From NCBI GenBank assembly GCA_013396755.1, contig VWZF01000445.1:2931058-2995057 (forward strand): a stretch of 64,000 bases of DNA, in the 5' to 3' direction. How positions within the stretch are numbered: position 1 is the first letter of the stretch; every line of letters begins with the position of its first letter. A model generated the notes under the pieces. That model searched no databases and was not told the DNA's origin. It saw only the letters and a list, made by a program, of their open reading frames with translations. Shown here piece by piece: positions 13,722-26,926 of the stretch. Source of the DNA: Sclerurus mexicanus (Eukaryota > Chordata > Aves > Passeriformes > Furnariidae). Position numbers and translations under genes: made by a program.

Positions 13722-13778
13722 TAAAAAAACAAAAAAACCCAAAACCAAACAAACACACAAACAAACAAACAAAAAAAG
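13722..13778 (-). repeat. A/C-only low-complexity tract
   Basis: Runs of A with AAAC and CCCAAAACC units; the complement of the T/G tracts. An overlapping minus-strand frame reads FFVCLFVCLFGF here purely because of the repeat. Confidence 0.85.
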
Positions 13779-15902
13779 AATTATCTTCTAGTTCATTAAT
13801 CTTCCTTAGCAAGTAAGTACTTCTGAAACATAAGACAAGCAGTATGAATATATAGAAACAACACAGCATGAGGGAGCTGGACCCTTCATATAGCAACAAG
13901 TTTTTCCTCTTTTCTAACAGTGTATTCCACCACTTTATATTACATTTGGTTTCACAAATTTGTAAGGTAGGAAAACATAACATTCATATTTAATAGCCCA
14001 GTTAAACCAGAAAGAAGCGAAATAACTTTCCCAAGATCACAGAGAAGAAGATCTTTGGCAAAGTGAATATTGTTAGTTGTTCATTCCCCTCCTTAAAGCA
14101 CAAAATAATCCTACCTTTCTAATGCAATCTGACTCAAAAGGTAGAAGACATTTTGGAGAAAAGTTGGGGAAGAAAGGAGTGGGATTTTATTAATTGCATT
14201 GTCTTTTTAATTTTTGATTTTCCATTGCATTCTCACCTGTAAAACAATTAGATGCCTTTCCCTTTTTCTACTAATCCAGTAAAGTGCTCCTTTGTCCTGC
14301 TCAACATGTTCACTCTTTTTCATTTACATTATTTTCTTAAGATATTTATTATTATTGTGTCATAATGGCTACTCTTTAGACAGTAATTTATATATTTGCA
14401 TTGAAGTATTATACATCTTTTTTTCTATGTATCTACCTTTTCTATTATAGAATACAACCCCTTTAATAAATTCTTCTGTATATTCAAAGTAGAACAGGAA
14501 TATACCTTTTAAAAATATTGCAGTTCTTAATGTATTATATACTGGTTTCTTTATAAACTCACTAATTTCTAGAAAGACTCTCTCAAGCAGTGTACATATA
14601 GACTTTGTAACCTTACAAATAAAAAGAAGTTTAAAAAATACAGAAATTCTATGAAATGATGCTGTTAATGCCCAGTAAATTCAGGATAATTTCTCTGGAA
14701 AAGACTCCTAAATACTCTGCTTAACATTAAATAATTCAGGCATAATAGCCCTCTCATTGCTTCTTGTTTGCAAGCTTGTCTAACACCACTACAAATATTT
14801 TCTTCTCTCTTTCTTTGTTCACTGACGTCTCATCATGCCAGCTTCCTCTTTCAGGATTACTGTTCATCTCAGTCTATGTTTGTGGTACCCCATTTTCAAA
14901 CACATGTGTAACTATAGTCTGTGACTGCTGGCACACGGAAACTGTGCTGTCCAGCAGGTTCCCTTGCTCAGAAGGATCTTTCTCAGCTATTCCACTGCCT
15001 TGCTTCAAGACTTCAACAGATTCACTTTATCTCTGTTTCCCAATCCCACTTTGCTTTTATTTCTCAGTGATATTCGCTTTGGAAAAGGCATTTGTTTCTT
15101 ATAGTTTTTGATATAAAGATGCAAAACTGCAAGTAGGTTTTCTGATGCTGCAGTTCCAGGATCAAAAAAACACCAACACTATACAGAATGAAATGCCAAA
15201 GTGTCACATTCGTTTAGTAAGTCTTTGGCTCCTTATCACCTTGCTTTGTGCTTCTGGAGCCGGGAAGAGATTTGCCATTGACTTCAGTAAGAGTAGGTTT
15301 AAATGAAAACTGATCCTTGTTAATCACAGTTCAAAAGAAAAAATAGAATATTAAGAAGGAAAATGTTACCTTAGCTTCACTTCTTTTCTTTTATGCATAT
15401 TTTATTGTGACCTGTTTTTTTCTTTTTATATCTATTTATATGTTAAGTAGGTTTAGTCCCAGTAAGTTGTTTTCATACCTAAAAGGGAAACAATTCCATG
15501 CAGCTTGAAAAATCAAATATTTTACTTCAAGCAACCCATTCATAAAGAAAGCATAATATCCAGAGGTGAATATTGGTGTGTTTTTTTCCAAATTCTCTGA
15601 TTCACTAAAAAATAAAACTTTCCAATTTTTCCACCTTAGTTTCAAATTTTTCCCCTTCCCTCTCTATCTTGCCTTTTGATTGTTGTGTTTGAGCAGTCTA
15701 ATTCTGCTGAGAGAATATTCCTCATTAGCATTTGGAAACTTTCCTGCAGCATTAATAGTGCTCCATTATTTTGAAATTTCACACTGAATTTATGTCTTTA
15801 AAGAAAAGTGACCTGGAATAGGTTTGTAAGTCTACTCCTTTTGTTTTATTTATTTCTTTTACATCTGAGGACTTTAACTCTCTAGTAAAGCTTCGAAAAA
15901 CT
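13779..15902. other. Single-copy AT-rich DNA, no gene seen
   Basis: Contains a 115-codon plus-strand frame at 14764-15111. It is rich in serine, cysteine and phenylalanine with no domain I recognise and is most likely chance. No repeat family recognised. Confidence 0.45.
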
Positions 15903-15970
15903 CTCCTTAAGTAAGGAGCTAGTAGCCCTTGCAACATTTCAAATGTTGCCCCTTTCAACATTTGTTGAAA
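15903..15970. repeat. Cluster of three consecutive perfect palindromes
   Basis: Three inverted repeats follow one another in 68 bp. They are ctcctta/taaggag (15903-15909 and 15912-15918, 2-nt spacer), gcaacattt/aaatgttgc (15931-15939 and 15941-15949, 1-nt spacer) and tttcaaca/tgttgaaa (15953-15960 and 15963-15970, 2-nt spacer). The second and third also share the core caacattt. Function unknown; they could be protein-binding sites or scars of template switching. Confidence 0.8.
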
Positions 15971-18900
15971 ATAAATTGATAGAGACTTTGAGGGTGTCTA
16001 TCAATACTAGTCAATTGACAGCTGATGAACTAACTTTGAATCCCCTGTTTCAGTCTGTATTCACACTTACTAGCAAATTTCAATTTTCAGCATACACTGA
16101 GAAGAAAACACTTTTTAAACAGCTCAATCAAATATTTATGAAAGGATGTCAAAAAGTTTGGGTTTTTTTCTGCTTTTCAGTGCAGAGGTTAGCTGTTAAT
16201 TCTTAAAAGCTATTGCTGTTATCAGGACAATAGTTCAGGTTATTTAATTGTCAGTATGCATGTAAAATTAAGTACCTGTCTACCTACAAAGTGAGGTCAC
16301 AACTCAGGGAGCTAAGCCCCCAGAAATTATCTGTGTAATGCTCTTTCAAAACATTGAATAGCTAAGGAGATCTCACTGCATTTCTTTTTGTATGGTCATT
16401 GGGAGAATGATGGATTTTGTTTGCTCTAATAACTCATGGGATGATTTCTAATCAGACTCCTGTGGTGTCTTTAACCAGTGTGAGGTAACTTGGTAACACC
16501 ACTTGTTGAAAAGGAGCATATGATACAAACCATCCCTGCCAAAGAATTATGTGGAGGATTGCAATGCCTCTAAGATCTTAAACAGTTATCAGAAGTCCTC
16601 CAATGGTGATCTTCCATACACAAAAAAAATGTCCATTTGTGGTTGGTTACCCAATAAAAGAGAGATTCAAATTTAAATAAATTTCAAAATGGAAATATAA
16701 CACATCACCAGTATAAGTTTCTTAATTTCTATTTCTTTTTCTCTTCTCTTTACTTGTGAATCAACAGATGTGTGTCTGAACACTACTTAATTGTGTTCTG
16801 TAACAAAAATGGGACATGAAGATTTTTATTTTTACCAAACCAAAGAAGGAAAACATAGCAGGTAGACAGTGTATGCAATCTCCACTGCAACAAACTCATA
16901 ATGGATCCTAACTATAAACTCTGAATATGCCTAATGGAAGCAATAGTTTGAATCTTAAATAATAAAACAAAGAGTTCTTCACTGCTCTTTAATCCCCTCT
17001 GGGAAGCCCAGTTAATTAAAGCTGTTTATTACAACTTGATCAAAAAGTTTAAATTCTATGTGTCCTACATCTAGCTACTACAATATTCTCTGTCATTGAA
17101 CCCTCATGAGGCCCTGAAGACTTTGACTTGGTAATGCAGCCATCAAAGAGATAGAGTAACTTACTCTTTAGTCAAAGCTGTTTGTTTCAAGGTGCAGTAA
17201 AAAACATGCTCTAGGCTTCCCAAGGCTGCAGTCTATTTCCTCCTTAACTTTATTGCAAAAACCTCCTTGCCATACTTAATTTAGCATTTGAATCAAATTA
17301 ATTATTTTATAACAAGACTAGTGTGGAGGATGTAAATTTCTTATTTAGCATGGAACATTAATTGATGCCATGGAATGCTCTCTTTCAGCAGCTGATGATT
17401 TCATTTCTACATTCCAAATAGGTCAATAAATGTAGTTCACGCAGGCACACACACACCCTCATGAAGCATCAAGATGAAGCAGTTAATAAGAAGGGGAATG
17501 CACAAGTCAAATAGAAAAGGAAAAGATGAGCATTTACAGCTGCATTTCTGTCTTTAACATGAGGAGAAAAAAAATCACACTACAATAGCTTAACTATCAC
17601 TAACTTATTTAATGAGAAGTGTGATTGCTGATGAATATTTTCCTACCTGTACTTGTTAAGTATCAACTGAAACCATGATCATTATGAGATTAAGCTTATA
17701 AAAAAAAAAGGAAACACAAAAGTAATTTTCCTAGATTGTTTTTTGGACCAACTGACAGCTCATACTGGAAACAGTAATGATTACAATATAATGATATAAA
17801 AGAAAATAAAATCATTGATCTGTGAGTAATTTTTAAATGTTTTGCTACAAGTTCTCTACACTGTAAAAATAATTGTATTGAATAATAAACTAGCACAGAG
17901 AACACCCAGAAATTATAACCTAGAATTAATCTTACCCTGTGTTCAACTCCCTTTTCTCTCACAAAACACAGTCAAAAAATATAAAATACCTAACCACGAG
18001 CAGCTCTGTTTTTGAAATTCAAGCAAAAAGAATGCATGCATTTGTTACACCAGACCCTTTTTAGTTTTGGACAGCTGAAAGAAATAAGTTTTCATTCCAC
18101 ATAAGAGATTCTTGTGGCTTCTGCTCCTATCATACAGGGTATTGTACCAGACAGTTTTAAATATCAATTGCTGCCATTTTACATTAAAGATAAAGCTTGC
18201 AAATGAAGTCTTAATGCCTTTGTTGATGACAGGCACTGAAAAAGCCAGATTATTTAAGCCATTTCAAATATCTCCCATAGTAACTTCCCTTTGCAAAGGG
18301 TAAGTGGATTTAATTTTCCATTTTCAAATTTCAAAATCAGAAACCTCCCTTGTTACACAGGAAGTCCTATAAACATGTTGAAGGCCCTATAACTGTTTTT
18401 TTGTTTTAATTACATTCCTCCAAAATACAAGCAAGTAACTGGTATAACTGCATGGAAGCACATACAAACGACTTGATTTAGGAGATAAAATAACCCCTGA
18501 AATCAAGAAGGACAGACCCTAAAACAGTTGCTTCATGTTTTAACAGAAGAGTTTTCTCCCTAACAACAGTATGATCCAGTACCTCCACAGAAGAGCTGAA
18601 TATATTGCAGGTGCACAGCAGAAGCCACCAGTCCTGATCCTCACCTCACTGTCAGCTTTCTGCCATTGGGTCAGAAGTTTGTCAACACCACAGGTAAAGT
18701 CTCCCTTGTCCTCATTCTCTCACTGTAGTGTTTTGAAACTTCCACTGTACAATCATACAATCAATTACAATGCATATCCATCTGTACTTGTCACTCAGAG
18801 ACCCCTATGCAAAGGGCTCAATAATACACCAGGACTCCACAGGAGCATCCTCTAACCTTCTGCTTCGCTGGAATCAGTGTTACTCCTCTGAGGCTTTTTA

Positions 18901-21900
18901 TGTAATCCAGGCCATGTCCTGGTTTTGCCTGATTCATCCAAGAACACCTGAGGCTCTCTCAGTGCAGCTGTTGTGCCTCCTTTGGAAATAAGGTGCTGTT
19001 CAATTTTCTCCACAGTTTGATACTATTCTGTAACTGCTAGTGGTGGGCTGTGAAGAAGAGTCATTCACTTCCTTGCTGGAGCTCAGCCTTGTGTTTCAAC
19101 ACAGAAGGAAAATGGTGTTTGTGGACCAAAACAAACAGATCAGCATCTTAGGGCAAGCAGTCAGAACGAGTGGGTTTATATTCCCTTTATTTTTAACCTC
19201 ACTTTTCAAGTGTGTTTTTCACATTGGCAACAGATTTTTTTCTTGGCACACATTTGTAATGTGACCTGTTAAAGCCAATCCCACAACATTGCTATGGTTG
19301 CAGTGGATTTTTTTCTGTGTTTTAATTTATTTTTTTGTCTCCTCATTTTAGTCATATTTACATACATAGTGATAAGCTATTTAGTGAATTCATATAATCC
19401 CTAGGAGAGTGTAAATGTCTTGTTCTGTCCCTAAAGGACATGCAGTAGATATACTGATATACTAATATGTCCCCTGACAAAAGGGCATTTTAGTTTGAGA
19501 GATGTCTTTGTAACTGAATATTTCTTTTCCAATTTCATTCCCTTGACATTCTTTGCATGCCACAGTTAAACAACAAAGCTTTAATCTGTATCTAACCACT
19601 TAATCACAGGGAAAAAGAGCAATAACTTAAGAGAATCTACACATTAAATTGCAGTTAACACAGTGCAGAATATTGCAGTGCCTGATTTTACCTTTATTAA
19701 AATACACTTTAGGCTGAGTCAATCAGCAAATGTTTAGACAATTGCAATCCTGACACTGAACATTCATTCTGGAATGGTTGGAGATGGATAAGAAACTGAG
19801 GATCTTCACCCAAACCCTGAAAGAAAGAAATTCTCTCCAGTATCTACCCTTGGAAAGTCTGCTGTGGATAATCTATGAATCCATATTCTGACTGACCTAG
19901 AAAGCACATTGGAATTTGTGCGGCATTCAGAGGATAGAAATTTATGGGTTTAATTCAAGATAATGAGCTATTAATTGTCAATAAAGATTGTTATTTTGCT
20001 TTTCTTATGAGCTGGAGAACATAAAAAAAAATATGTTTGGTAGAATGAAATTAACCTCAGGAAGAAATTACTCAGGATGGCACTTCTAGTTTTCTACTTT
20101 TGAGTTCAAGTATGTCTTCTCAGGATTAATAATGTAATCAAAGGTAAGGGATCAAATCTCATCTGCAGTTAGCAATGACTGGAACACTTCAGAAAAACTT
20201 GTCAAAATACATTCCCTCTGATCCTCTCTCTCCTTTTGTGTCCCAACTCTTTCCTTTTCCTGTTCCCCATCTCCTTCTTTCTTTTTTCTCCATCTTCTGT
20301 TGTCTGTAGGTAGGACCTCATGATCAATGTAGCTAATTTTTTTCTGCTCTATAACAATGTAAGAAAAGAACACACTCTATTCTCCTCTTAAACAAAGCAA
20401 CAATGTAGTAATCTGTTCTGAAAATTATTTGTCTCCACTTCTGTAAATCTTTACCATAGACCCTAATAGTGTCATTAATAGCAATACTACTGTTACTAGT
20501 TATTTATCCTACAAAAATGTTGACTGCATTAGGCATAGTGCAGATATTTGCCAAAAACTCAGTAGTGGAAGGATTAACCTACAATTTCAGCATGACAGTA
20601 TTGACAACAGTTTGCCCCTCAACAGCAAAGAAATAAAAATATAGCAAAATGCAGTAAATTAAATTGTCAGAGAAAGATCTTACTATATTATCTGTCTGTG
20701 ATCTTAAGCACGAGACAGTCCATGTAGATATCATAACGAGAGAACTGAGACACAACATAAGTCAGTGAAGTAGTTCTCTGAGTATTTAAAAGGCAAATAT
20801 CACTAATAGACTTGTTTGAACAATGAAAGGCAAAAAAACAGGTGGACATTGATTGACTGCTGATAATTGATCTGTTGCTCTAGGTACAACTAAACTTTTC
20901 CAGGCAACAGCAGAGAGAGTAGAAATTGAAATGGGAGATAATAAAGGCTTGAGAAGGCAAGGAAGATGGTAATGAAAATGCACATTTTATTAATGATATG
21001 CAGAAAAATTATAGTCTCTGAAGAAATCATGCATGACATCTAAGCAGTAATTTTGGATTGCCCAGATGTTTATAGTCTTCCCAGTATTTGTGAAATGAGG
21101 GAGAAGAGGTGTCTTAAAATGAAATTTAGGAATTTTGACTTGACCCTACATACAAATGTTAGCTCAGACACAGGGAGTCAGACACAAGAGAAGGAACTGG
21201 ATGAATCTGTACAAGTGAAAATGAGCATGGAAAGGAATCCAGGATTCCAGAAGAAAATCTTGGTGATCTACTGCAGAAATTTTGAGGGTAGCTTGAGTAG
21301 AATTTGAAGAGGCATTTGAAATGGTAGCAGAATTAGGACAGGACAAAAATATGAAACGTAGGAGAAAGACAAAATTAAAAATAAAATGTTAGATTGTGAG
21401 CTCAAGGTCATTTAATAGACTAAGAAATGCAGGGATATAATATTGATTCTAAACTTTGCCCAAGAGAAAATTATAAAAGACATTGAAGACAGACACAGGT
21501 TTTGTAATAGCATAGGTTAGCTTATGAAATTTTTTTCCTGACATGAGAGAAAAAAAAAAGAGCTTGTGAGTTTTCAAATTTACCCACAGGCAACCAGAAA
21601 GTATGATTTAAGTCAAAGAATGCAGGAAACGTGATGAGTAAAAAAATAATGTCATTATGTGTAATCTAATTCCAGTGGAATAAAATTTATCCCCATCTCC
21701 TGTTCCTAATCTTAGCTTGCTATGAGTGCCATTCCACAGTCACACTTCATGCTCTATCATTTGCTGAAGATTTTCATGCCCTCTCTAGGAGATTCTTTTT
21801 ATAAAGTGACTAGAGTAGTTCATACATTCTGAATCTCAAAAATATTATTTCTTGAGGTAAAACACATTTTATTTCTGTGAGTTTGAATTCTCAGACTAAT

Positions 21901-22199
21901 ATTATATGTCCAAAAGTGCTGTAAAAAGCTGAACATTTATTCAACTTCAAAGAGCAAGCTGTGAACTTTTGTTTGTAAAATGGGGTGGTATATCTGTATG
22001 TCATCTTCCAGGTTTTTCATTATCCTAAAATCTGAGTGCCTGGAAATAGCTTTATTGATGCTTCTCATACACTTGCCAAACTCTGCTATGACTATGACTG
22101 CTGAATACCTGGTCATGCAATATTTCTGAGCAAGATGTTTCTATTCCATGAGTATTTTTGTTTAGTTGTCAAGGTATAAATGGCCTGCAAGTGATCTTT
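15971..22199. other. Single-copy AT-rich DNA, no gene seen
   Basis: More than 6 kb without a recognisable repeat or gene. Short frames exist on both strands (for example 18571-18991 plus, 20152-20373 minus, 21053-21307 plus) but none has a recognisable domain or splice context. The length of repeat-poor sequence is consistent with a gene desert or a large intron. Confidence 0.45.
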
Positions 22200-22370
22200 G
22201 TGATCTCCACAGAACTCACTCTGGTTTCAATGCCTTTCTTGTTCTGAGGGACCTAAAACCAGTTGCAGTACCCAGATGTGGTCTCAGGAGTGCTGAGTAG
22301 TGGGGCACCATCAATTTGTTTGCTCTGCTGGCTGCACTGCTGTTATTGCTGTTTGTCATCTTGAATTCCA
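22200..22370 (-). mobile_element. CR1-type LINE fragment, antisense
   Basis: Read on the minus strand this gives the CR1 stretch just after the RT domain, with peptide VPHYSALLRPHLG matching the conserved 'PLYSALVRPHLEY' block. On the plus strand the signature is a degraded 'gagggacctaaaacc', 'cccagatgtggtctcaggag' and 'gtgctgagtagtggggca'. An overlapping 106-codon minus frame (22216-22536) is a remnant of this element fused to non-CR1 sequence, not a gene. Confidence 0.75.
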
Positions 22371-22672
22371 GAATTCTGCTGGTCCAGGGCCTTTCCTGCA
22401 GATCACCTTCCCAGCCCTTCAATGCCCCCTCACTGTCAGGCAGCCTCTGCATTGTCCTTGTTGAATTGTTTGTGGTTCCTTTTGGCCCATTCCCATGGCG
22501 TGGCTCCAGGTCTTCCTTAATGGCAGATGTCCCCATGTCCTTGTGAAAAATGTTTGAAATGGGCCAGGACCCAGGAATGCATGGTAGTACTCCACTTCCT
22601 AGTCACCTCCAGAGTATGTCCCATTAACCTCTACCCTCTAAGCTCAACCATTCAGTTTCCTCCATTACGAAG
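22371..22672. other. Unassigned sequence between two CR1 fragments
   Basis: GC-richer than surroundings. It may be further diverged antisense CR1 (for example the leucine-rich region after 'gctggctgcactg'), but I could not align it confidently. Confidence 0.35.
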
Positions 22673-22726
22673 CTTTTTTTGTTGTTGTTGTTTGTTTTGG
22701 GATTTAAGGTTTTGTTTGTTTGTTTA
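22673..22726 (+). repeat. T/G-rich low-complexity tract
   Basis: TTG and TTTG units, (GTT)n followed by GTTTTGGG and (TTTG)n, interrupted by a short 'atttaagg'. Confidence 0.8.
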
Positions 22727-22789
22727 TGCACTGTCAGTTGCTCAAGAACATTATCCATGCAAATATCTGAAAGGTGGGTGTCAAGTGGG

Positions 22790-23079
22790 TAGTGTCAGAC
22801 TCTTTTCAGTGGTGTCCAGTGACAGGACAGGGGACAATGAACACAAACTGAAACACAGGAATTTCCATTTGAATATGAGTCTTTACTTTGAGGGTGACAG
22901 AGCACTGGATCAGGCTGCCCAGAGAGGTTTTGGAGTCTCCCTCTCTGGAGCTCTTCAAAGCCCACCTGGATGCAATCCTTTGCAAGTTGCTCTAGGCAAA
23001 ACTGCTTCAACTGGGGTATTGGACTAGATGATCTCCAGAAGTCCCTTCTAATTCCAACTGTTTTGTGATTCTGTGATTT
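22790..23079 (+). mobile_element. CR1-type LINE, 3'-end fragment
   Basis: Follows the CR1 3' region in order: a 'cagtggtgtccagtgacagg' block, a degraded 'aaactgaaacacaggaattt' block, 'caggctgcccagagaggttt', 'tggagtctcc', a 'tggatgcaatcctttgcaa' block, 'ggactagatgatctccagaa' and the terminal 'ttttgtgattctgtgat'. About 290 bp survive and the coding part is gone. It lies ~420 bp from an oppositely oriented CR1 piece at 22200-22370. Confidence 0.92.
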
Positions 23080-25436
23080 GTGTCATCTGGAGCATGACTA
23101 CCTTACTCCTTGCCTATTCTTCAACCGTATTTGATGCACAGTCTCTTCTATTTCAGTTCAAACTGTATGAATGTCTTTACACTTTGCGGGAGTTCCCAGA
23201 AATTTTCTATTCAACAATTTTCAGCTCTGTGAAAGTAACTCTCCACACAGTTTTCACAACTAGTACAAAATGGCCTTAAGCAATGCTTAAACACTGTTCC
23301 CCTGATTGCTCTGTTCCAGCACAATACTAACAGCACTGACATTTGACTCCTCTGGATGCAACTCCCAGTTTGAGTGACACTTTCCAGCCATTTACCACGC
23401 CCACTTAGACATGGGTGTGCTACTGGATCTTCTTTTAAGTACGTCACTGATACACTGACATTTCCTTAAAGCTATCAGCCTTCCCTCTTTGATATGGAGA
23501 TTCAGGATTTCCTTACACAGCAATTCTAATTCTTTATTGTAAGCAGACAGTATTAAAGATGCTCTTATGCTCCGTGCCACCGAGTTAAAAAGGCAGAAAG
23601 AAGGAGGAGGGAAAGGAGGGAAGGAAATAATGAATTTTATATTTTTACAGCATGCTATGAAAATACATCCTGGCAATTTTAATAAGATGAAAAACAAACC
23701 CCACTTTGGCTGAGGGTTGCAACTCTGCAGTGCTGCAAACTAAGCCTATTCCAGCTGAAAAGAAAAAGCTTCCTTTGTAAATTCCACTACTTGCAAAATT
23801 TTAAACATTTCATATTCAGAGATGCATTTTTTTTTGTAAAGGGAAATCAATGTATTTTTAAGGAACTGTAGTTTGAAGCCTGAGAGTGTTTTTCAGGGCA
23901 TTTAAGGAAAAGAAATAACAGTACTAGCAGCAGCTCATGAGAATCACAACAGGCAGTAATGCAAGGATAGCTAGAGCTCTGTCTTGTTGCTAGGTAGAGA
24001 CTGACTATATTTGTGAAATTATAAGGAACAGTGCTTTTAGTTTATAGTATTCCAGGCTGCATTTTTCTTCTGGCAATTTTATTTTAAGAGGAGAAAATAT
24101 CTTAAAAGTAATTGGCTACAAAATTGTTATAGTAAATCTTTTACATAATGTTCAATAATATATTCAACAAGGAATTGATAGTAAACATGAAAAAAGCCTG
24201 ATATGTCAATTACTTCACATATTTATTTAGACATCCTACTTTCACTTAAAGTATGCATGGCACACAAGATATAAACCTTTCTAGTTTTTAAAAAAAATGT
24301 TTCTATCAATCATGTACAGGTTAAATGAGGTCTGGAAAGACAATAAATTTTAAGACAGAAACATTAAAGCCTTAAAACTTTATTCATTGCATAAAAGCAA
24401 TGTAGAAGCAGTCTGCAGCATATTTAGTTTGTGGTTTCTTGGTGTTTTGTTTTGTTTTGTTTTGGTGTGTTTTTTTTCTGTCAGGCTTCTCTGATTGAAA
24501 ATGTAATGAAACTAATCAATACTTTTTCCTTTATAAGCCATTGAGAGCTCAGTATGTTTCCAGCATTGCTATGTTTGCATGGAAAAGAGGGAACATGCAT
24601 AAGAGACACCTGTTTAGATTAGATTGCTTTTTGTAATGACTTTTCCTTAAGGAAAGAGCTTTTCTGGCAGAAATGCATACATGTGGCTGTAGGTGGCATA
24701 GCAGTATAATTCAATGCGTTACCTCATGTTACATACTTTGACATATATTGTCTTCTGTTTAGAGACAATGGATACAATATTTAAAAATGCAAGAGAAAGA
24801 GGTTTTTGGAGTTACTTCCTGTGAGATCTGTCACAGCTAGCAGAGAACTGGGGACTTTGTAGGCAGTAACAAGGGCAGTACAAGGGCAGTAGAGGCAGCA
24901 CATTTTATAGCATGATCATTGTCTTATTACACACGGTCAATTTCAATATATTTACTTGCAAAAATTAAACTTAATAACAGAAGGAACAGTTTAATAAACT
25001 GTCTGGAAGAAACAATTTATATATATATATATACACTACACATTTAAAATAATATATAGTTAGTTACCTAATATTTCCATGAAATGTTAAAATTATTATA
25101 GAAATAAAGAATATTAATGAATTCTATATTACTTAAAATTAACACAATCTAGAATTTTTACTAATTAGCTAATATTGATGAGATATTTATTCAGGACGAC
25201 ATTCACAAATACTTCTATAGTCACACAATTGCATTTGAGACATACTATTCAACTGTTGCCTTTAATGCTATCAGATTCCCAAGATTTTTCTAAGTAGGTT
25301 ACGAATATCAGATTTAAACAGTTCACTAAGGGATCTGTTTTTCAAAGCTGTACGTATATTCCACCATTTCAACTAGAACTGAACTTTCAGTATCACCAAC
25401 AATTCTGCTTCTTGTGAGGGCATTTGAATTAAAAAA
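23080..25436. other. Single-copy AT-rich DNA, no gene seen
   Basis: Contains a T/G tract at about 24426-24480 and an (AT)n microsatellite at about 25017-25033. Short frames on both strands lack domains. Confidence 0.45.
24426..24480 (+). repeat. T/G-only low-complexity tract
   Basis: Dominated by TTTTG units with a terminal run of eight T. Confidence 0.8.
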
Positions 25437-25655
25437 GGTTTTTGGGTCGTGTATCGGGTGCATCAATCAAGGTGTTGGTAACAGAGGGTTGCAGGGGTGG
25501 CCTCTGTGAGAAGAGGCCATGGGCTGCCCTTCACTGGACACAGGTGATTCCAGATGGCTTCAAAATGAACCTGCCACAGGACACAGCTGAGTCCATCAGC
25601 CAAGCTGGTGTCAACTGTGAAAACATATTTAAGGGATGAAAGTACCATAGGGAGA

Positions 25656-25766
25656 GAACAAAACACAACAACAGCAACAACAAAAAAGAAAGCAAAACCC
25701 AACAAAACAAAAATCCAACCAAACAAAAAACCCAAAACAAAACAAAAAAAAGGGTGAAAAAAACCA
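25656..25766 (-). repeat. A/C-rich tract inside the LTR
   Basis: CAACA and AAAACC units. Minus-strand frames running through it (25463-25856) are F/L/V-rich artefacts of the repeat. Confidence 0.8.
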
Positions 25767-26103
25767 AGCAGATGGAACACAAATGTCAGAGAAGTAGGAG
25801 GGGGAGGTTGTTCTTGATGGAGCATGTGTTCTTTGCAACTTCTGGAGGACTAGCACCAGGGCAGATGAATATTCCTGAAGGACCTAACATCCATGGAAAG
25901 CCAGAGCAGAAGAAAAGCGTGAGGAGTGGAAGAGAGAAACCACTATGTTCTGACTATAACATGCTCCTGTCCTGAGCTGTTCATTGCCTTGCTGGAAGGA
26001 CTGAGTGTAGCCTGCTACAATAAATAGCAAGAGGAAAAGAGAAGAGTCTGGAGTGAAGTTGAGCATGGGAAACGGGGCGGAAAGGGTCTCCCCTACATTA
26101 TAA

Positions 26104-26212
26104 TTTTTTTTCGGGGGGGGGGGTTGTTGGGTTTTTTGTTTGTTTGGTTAGGGATTTTTTGTTTTGTTTGGGTTTGGGTTTTGGTGGTTTGTTTTTGTTG
26201 GTTTGTTTTTTC
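26104..26212 (+). repeat. T/G-only tract with an 11-G run, inside the LTR
   Basis: Begins with T8 and then G11 (26113-26123), followed by GGGTT, TTTG and GGTTTGG units for ~90 bp up to the LTR polyadenylation signal. The G runs make a four-stranded structure conceivable. Confidence 0.85.
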
Positions 26213-26388
26213 CCAATAAATTTGATTAACTTCAAAAAATTGGGTAATTGATGTCTTATCTTGAAACCTGTACTTTCTTTTTCCTGCTCATTTTATTTCC
26301 TCTCTCAAACCTTCTGAGGTCAGTCAGAGATCAGCTCTGTGGGAGTTTGGCTGCCAGTTGGGCCAACCCACTACAGAGGTGAAGGCAG

Positions 26389-26849
26389 ACTGGTGCAAAG
26401 CCTGAGCTATAGCAAATCCAGAGTCATTAATGAGTGGATGGGAAAATGACAGCTTCCTGCAATTCTTGATAAGGGATTTCATAGATGTCATAAGTTTTGT
26501 CATGCTATGTTAAAGTGTCAATGATGGTAAGATCTTCTTATAGTTGTACTTTTTCCTTAAAAATGATGTAGCCCTTAGGGCTTAGGCCTCTTCTGTAATT
26601 AATCATTGGTGGCCTAGCAGCCTATTTTGGCTTAAATGATTTTGGTTCCAGTTGTCAATTTAAACTCAGCCTATTAGGTACACTTCAAACTCCCAAGCTG
26701 TGATTTTCAGATCCCAGACAGAGGCATATTAAAGTGACACTTTGGGTGTATAATTTTTTTTTGTAGAAAGTATGAAACTGAATAAAATACATATAGAGGC
26801 CTTGCCAATTGTAATTTGTTGTATTAGATGACCCTAATGTTCTTCATGA
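26389..26849. other. Single-copy DNA, no gene seen
   Basis: AT-rich. A small inverted repeat agccc/gggct around 'tta' lies near 26570-26582. Nothing else recognised. Confidence 0.4.
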
Positions 26850-26926
26850 AGGCAACACTAGATGGGGTTTGACTAGATGACCTTTAAAGGTCCCTTCCAA
26901 CCCAAACTATTCTATAATTCTATGAT
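26850..26926 (+). mobile_element. CR1-type LINE, 3' tail only
   Basis: Contains 'ggtttgactagatgacctt', 'aaaggtcccttccaaccca' and the tail 'attctataattctatgat'. This ~75-bp stub has the ATTCTATGAT-type tail rather than the ATTCTGTGAT tail of most other copies here, pointing to a different CR1 subfamily. Confidence 0.9.

Larger units (their letters stand above)
25437..26388 (+). mobile_element. Solo LTR of an avian endogenous retrovirus (type A)
   Basis: A ~950-bp unit without any gag, pol or env. Landmarks recalled from avian ERV LTRs appear in order: 'caggggtggcctctgtgaga', a TATA-like 'catatttaaggg' near 25624, 'ggaggttgttcttgatggag', 'gaaaccactatgttctgac', 'gctgttcattgccttgctg', 'gtgaagttgagcatgggaaa', a polyadenylation signal AATAAA at 26215-26220, and the 3' edge 'ttgggccaacccactacag'. 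Two low-complexity tracts have expanded inside it (A/C at 25656-25766; T/G with an 11-G run at 26104-26212). The 5' boundary is approximate and no clear target-site duplication was found. Presumed to have arisen by LTR-LTR recombination; transcriptionally inert as far as the sequence shows. Confidence 0.75.

Noticed and set aside
22216..22536. 106-codon minus-strand open frame
   Set aside because: Its C-terminal part is antisense CR1 (YSALLRPHL block); a retrotransposon remnant.
25463..25856. Minus-strand frames with membrane-protein-like F/L/V/C stretches
   Set aside because: Hydrophobicity comes from the A/C low-complexity tract inside the LTR, not from a transmembrane protein.
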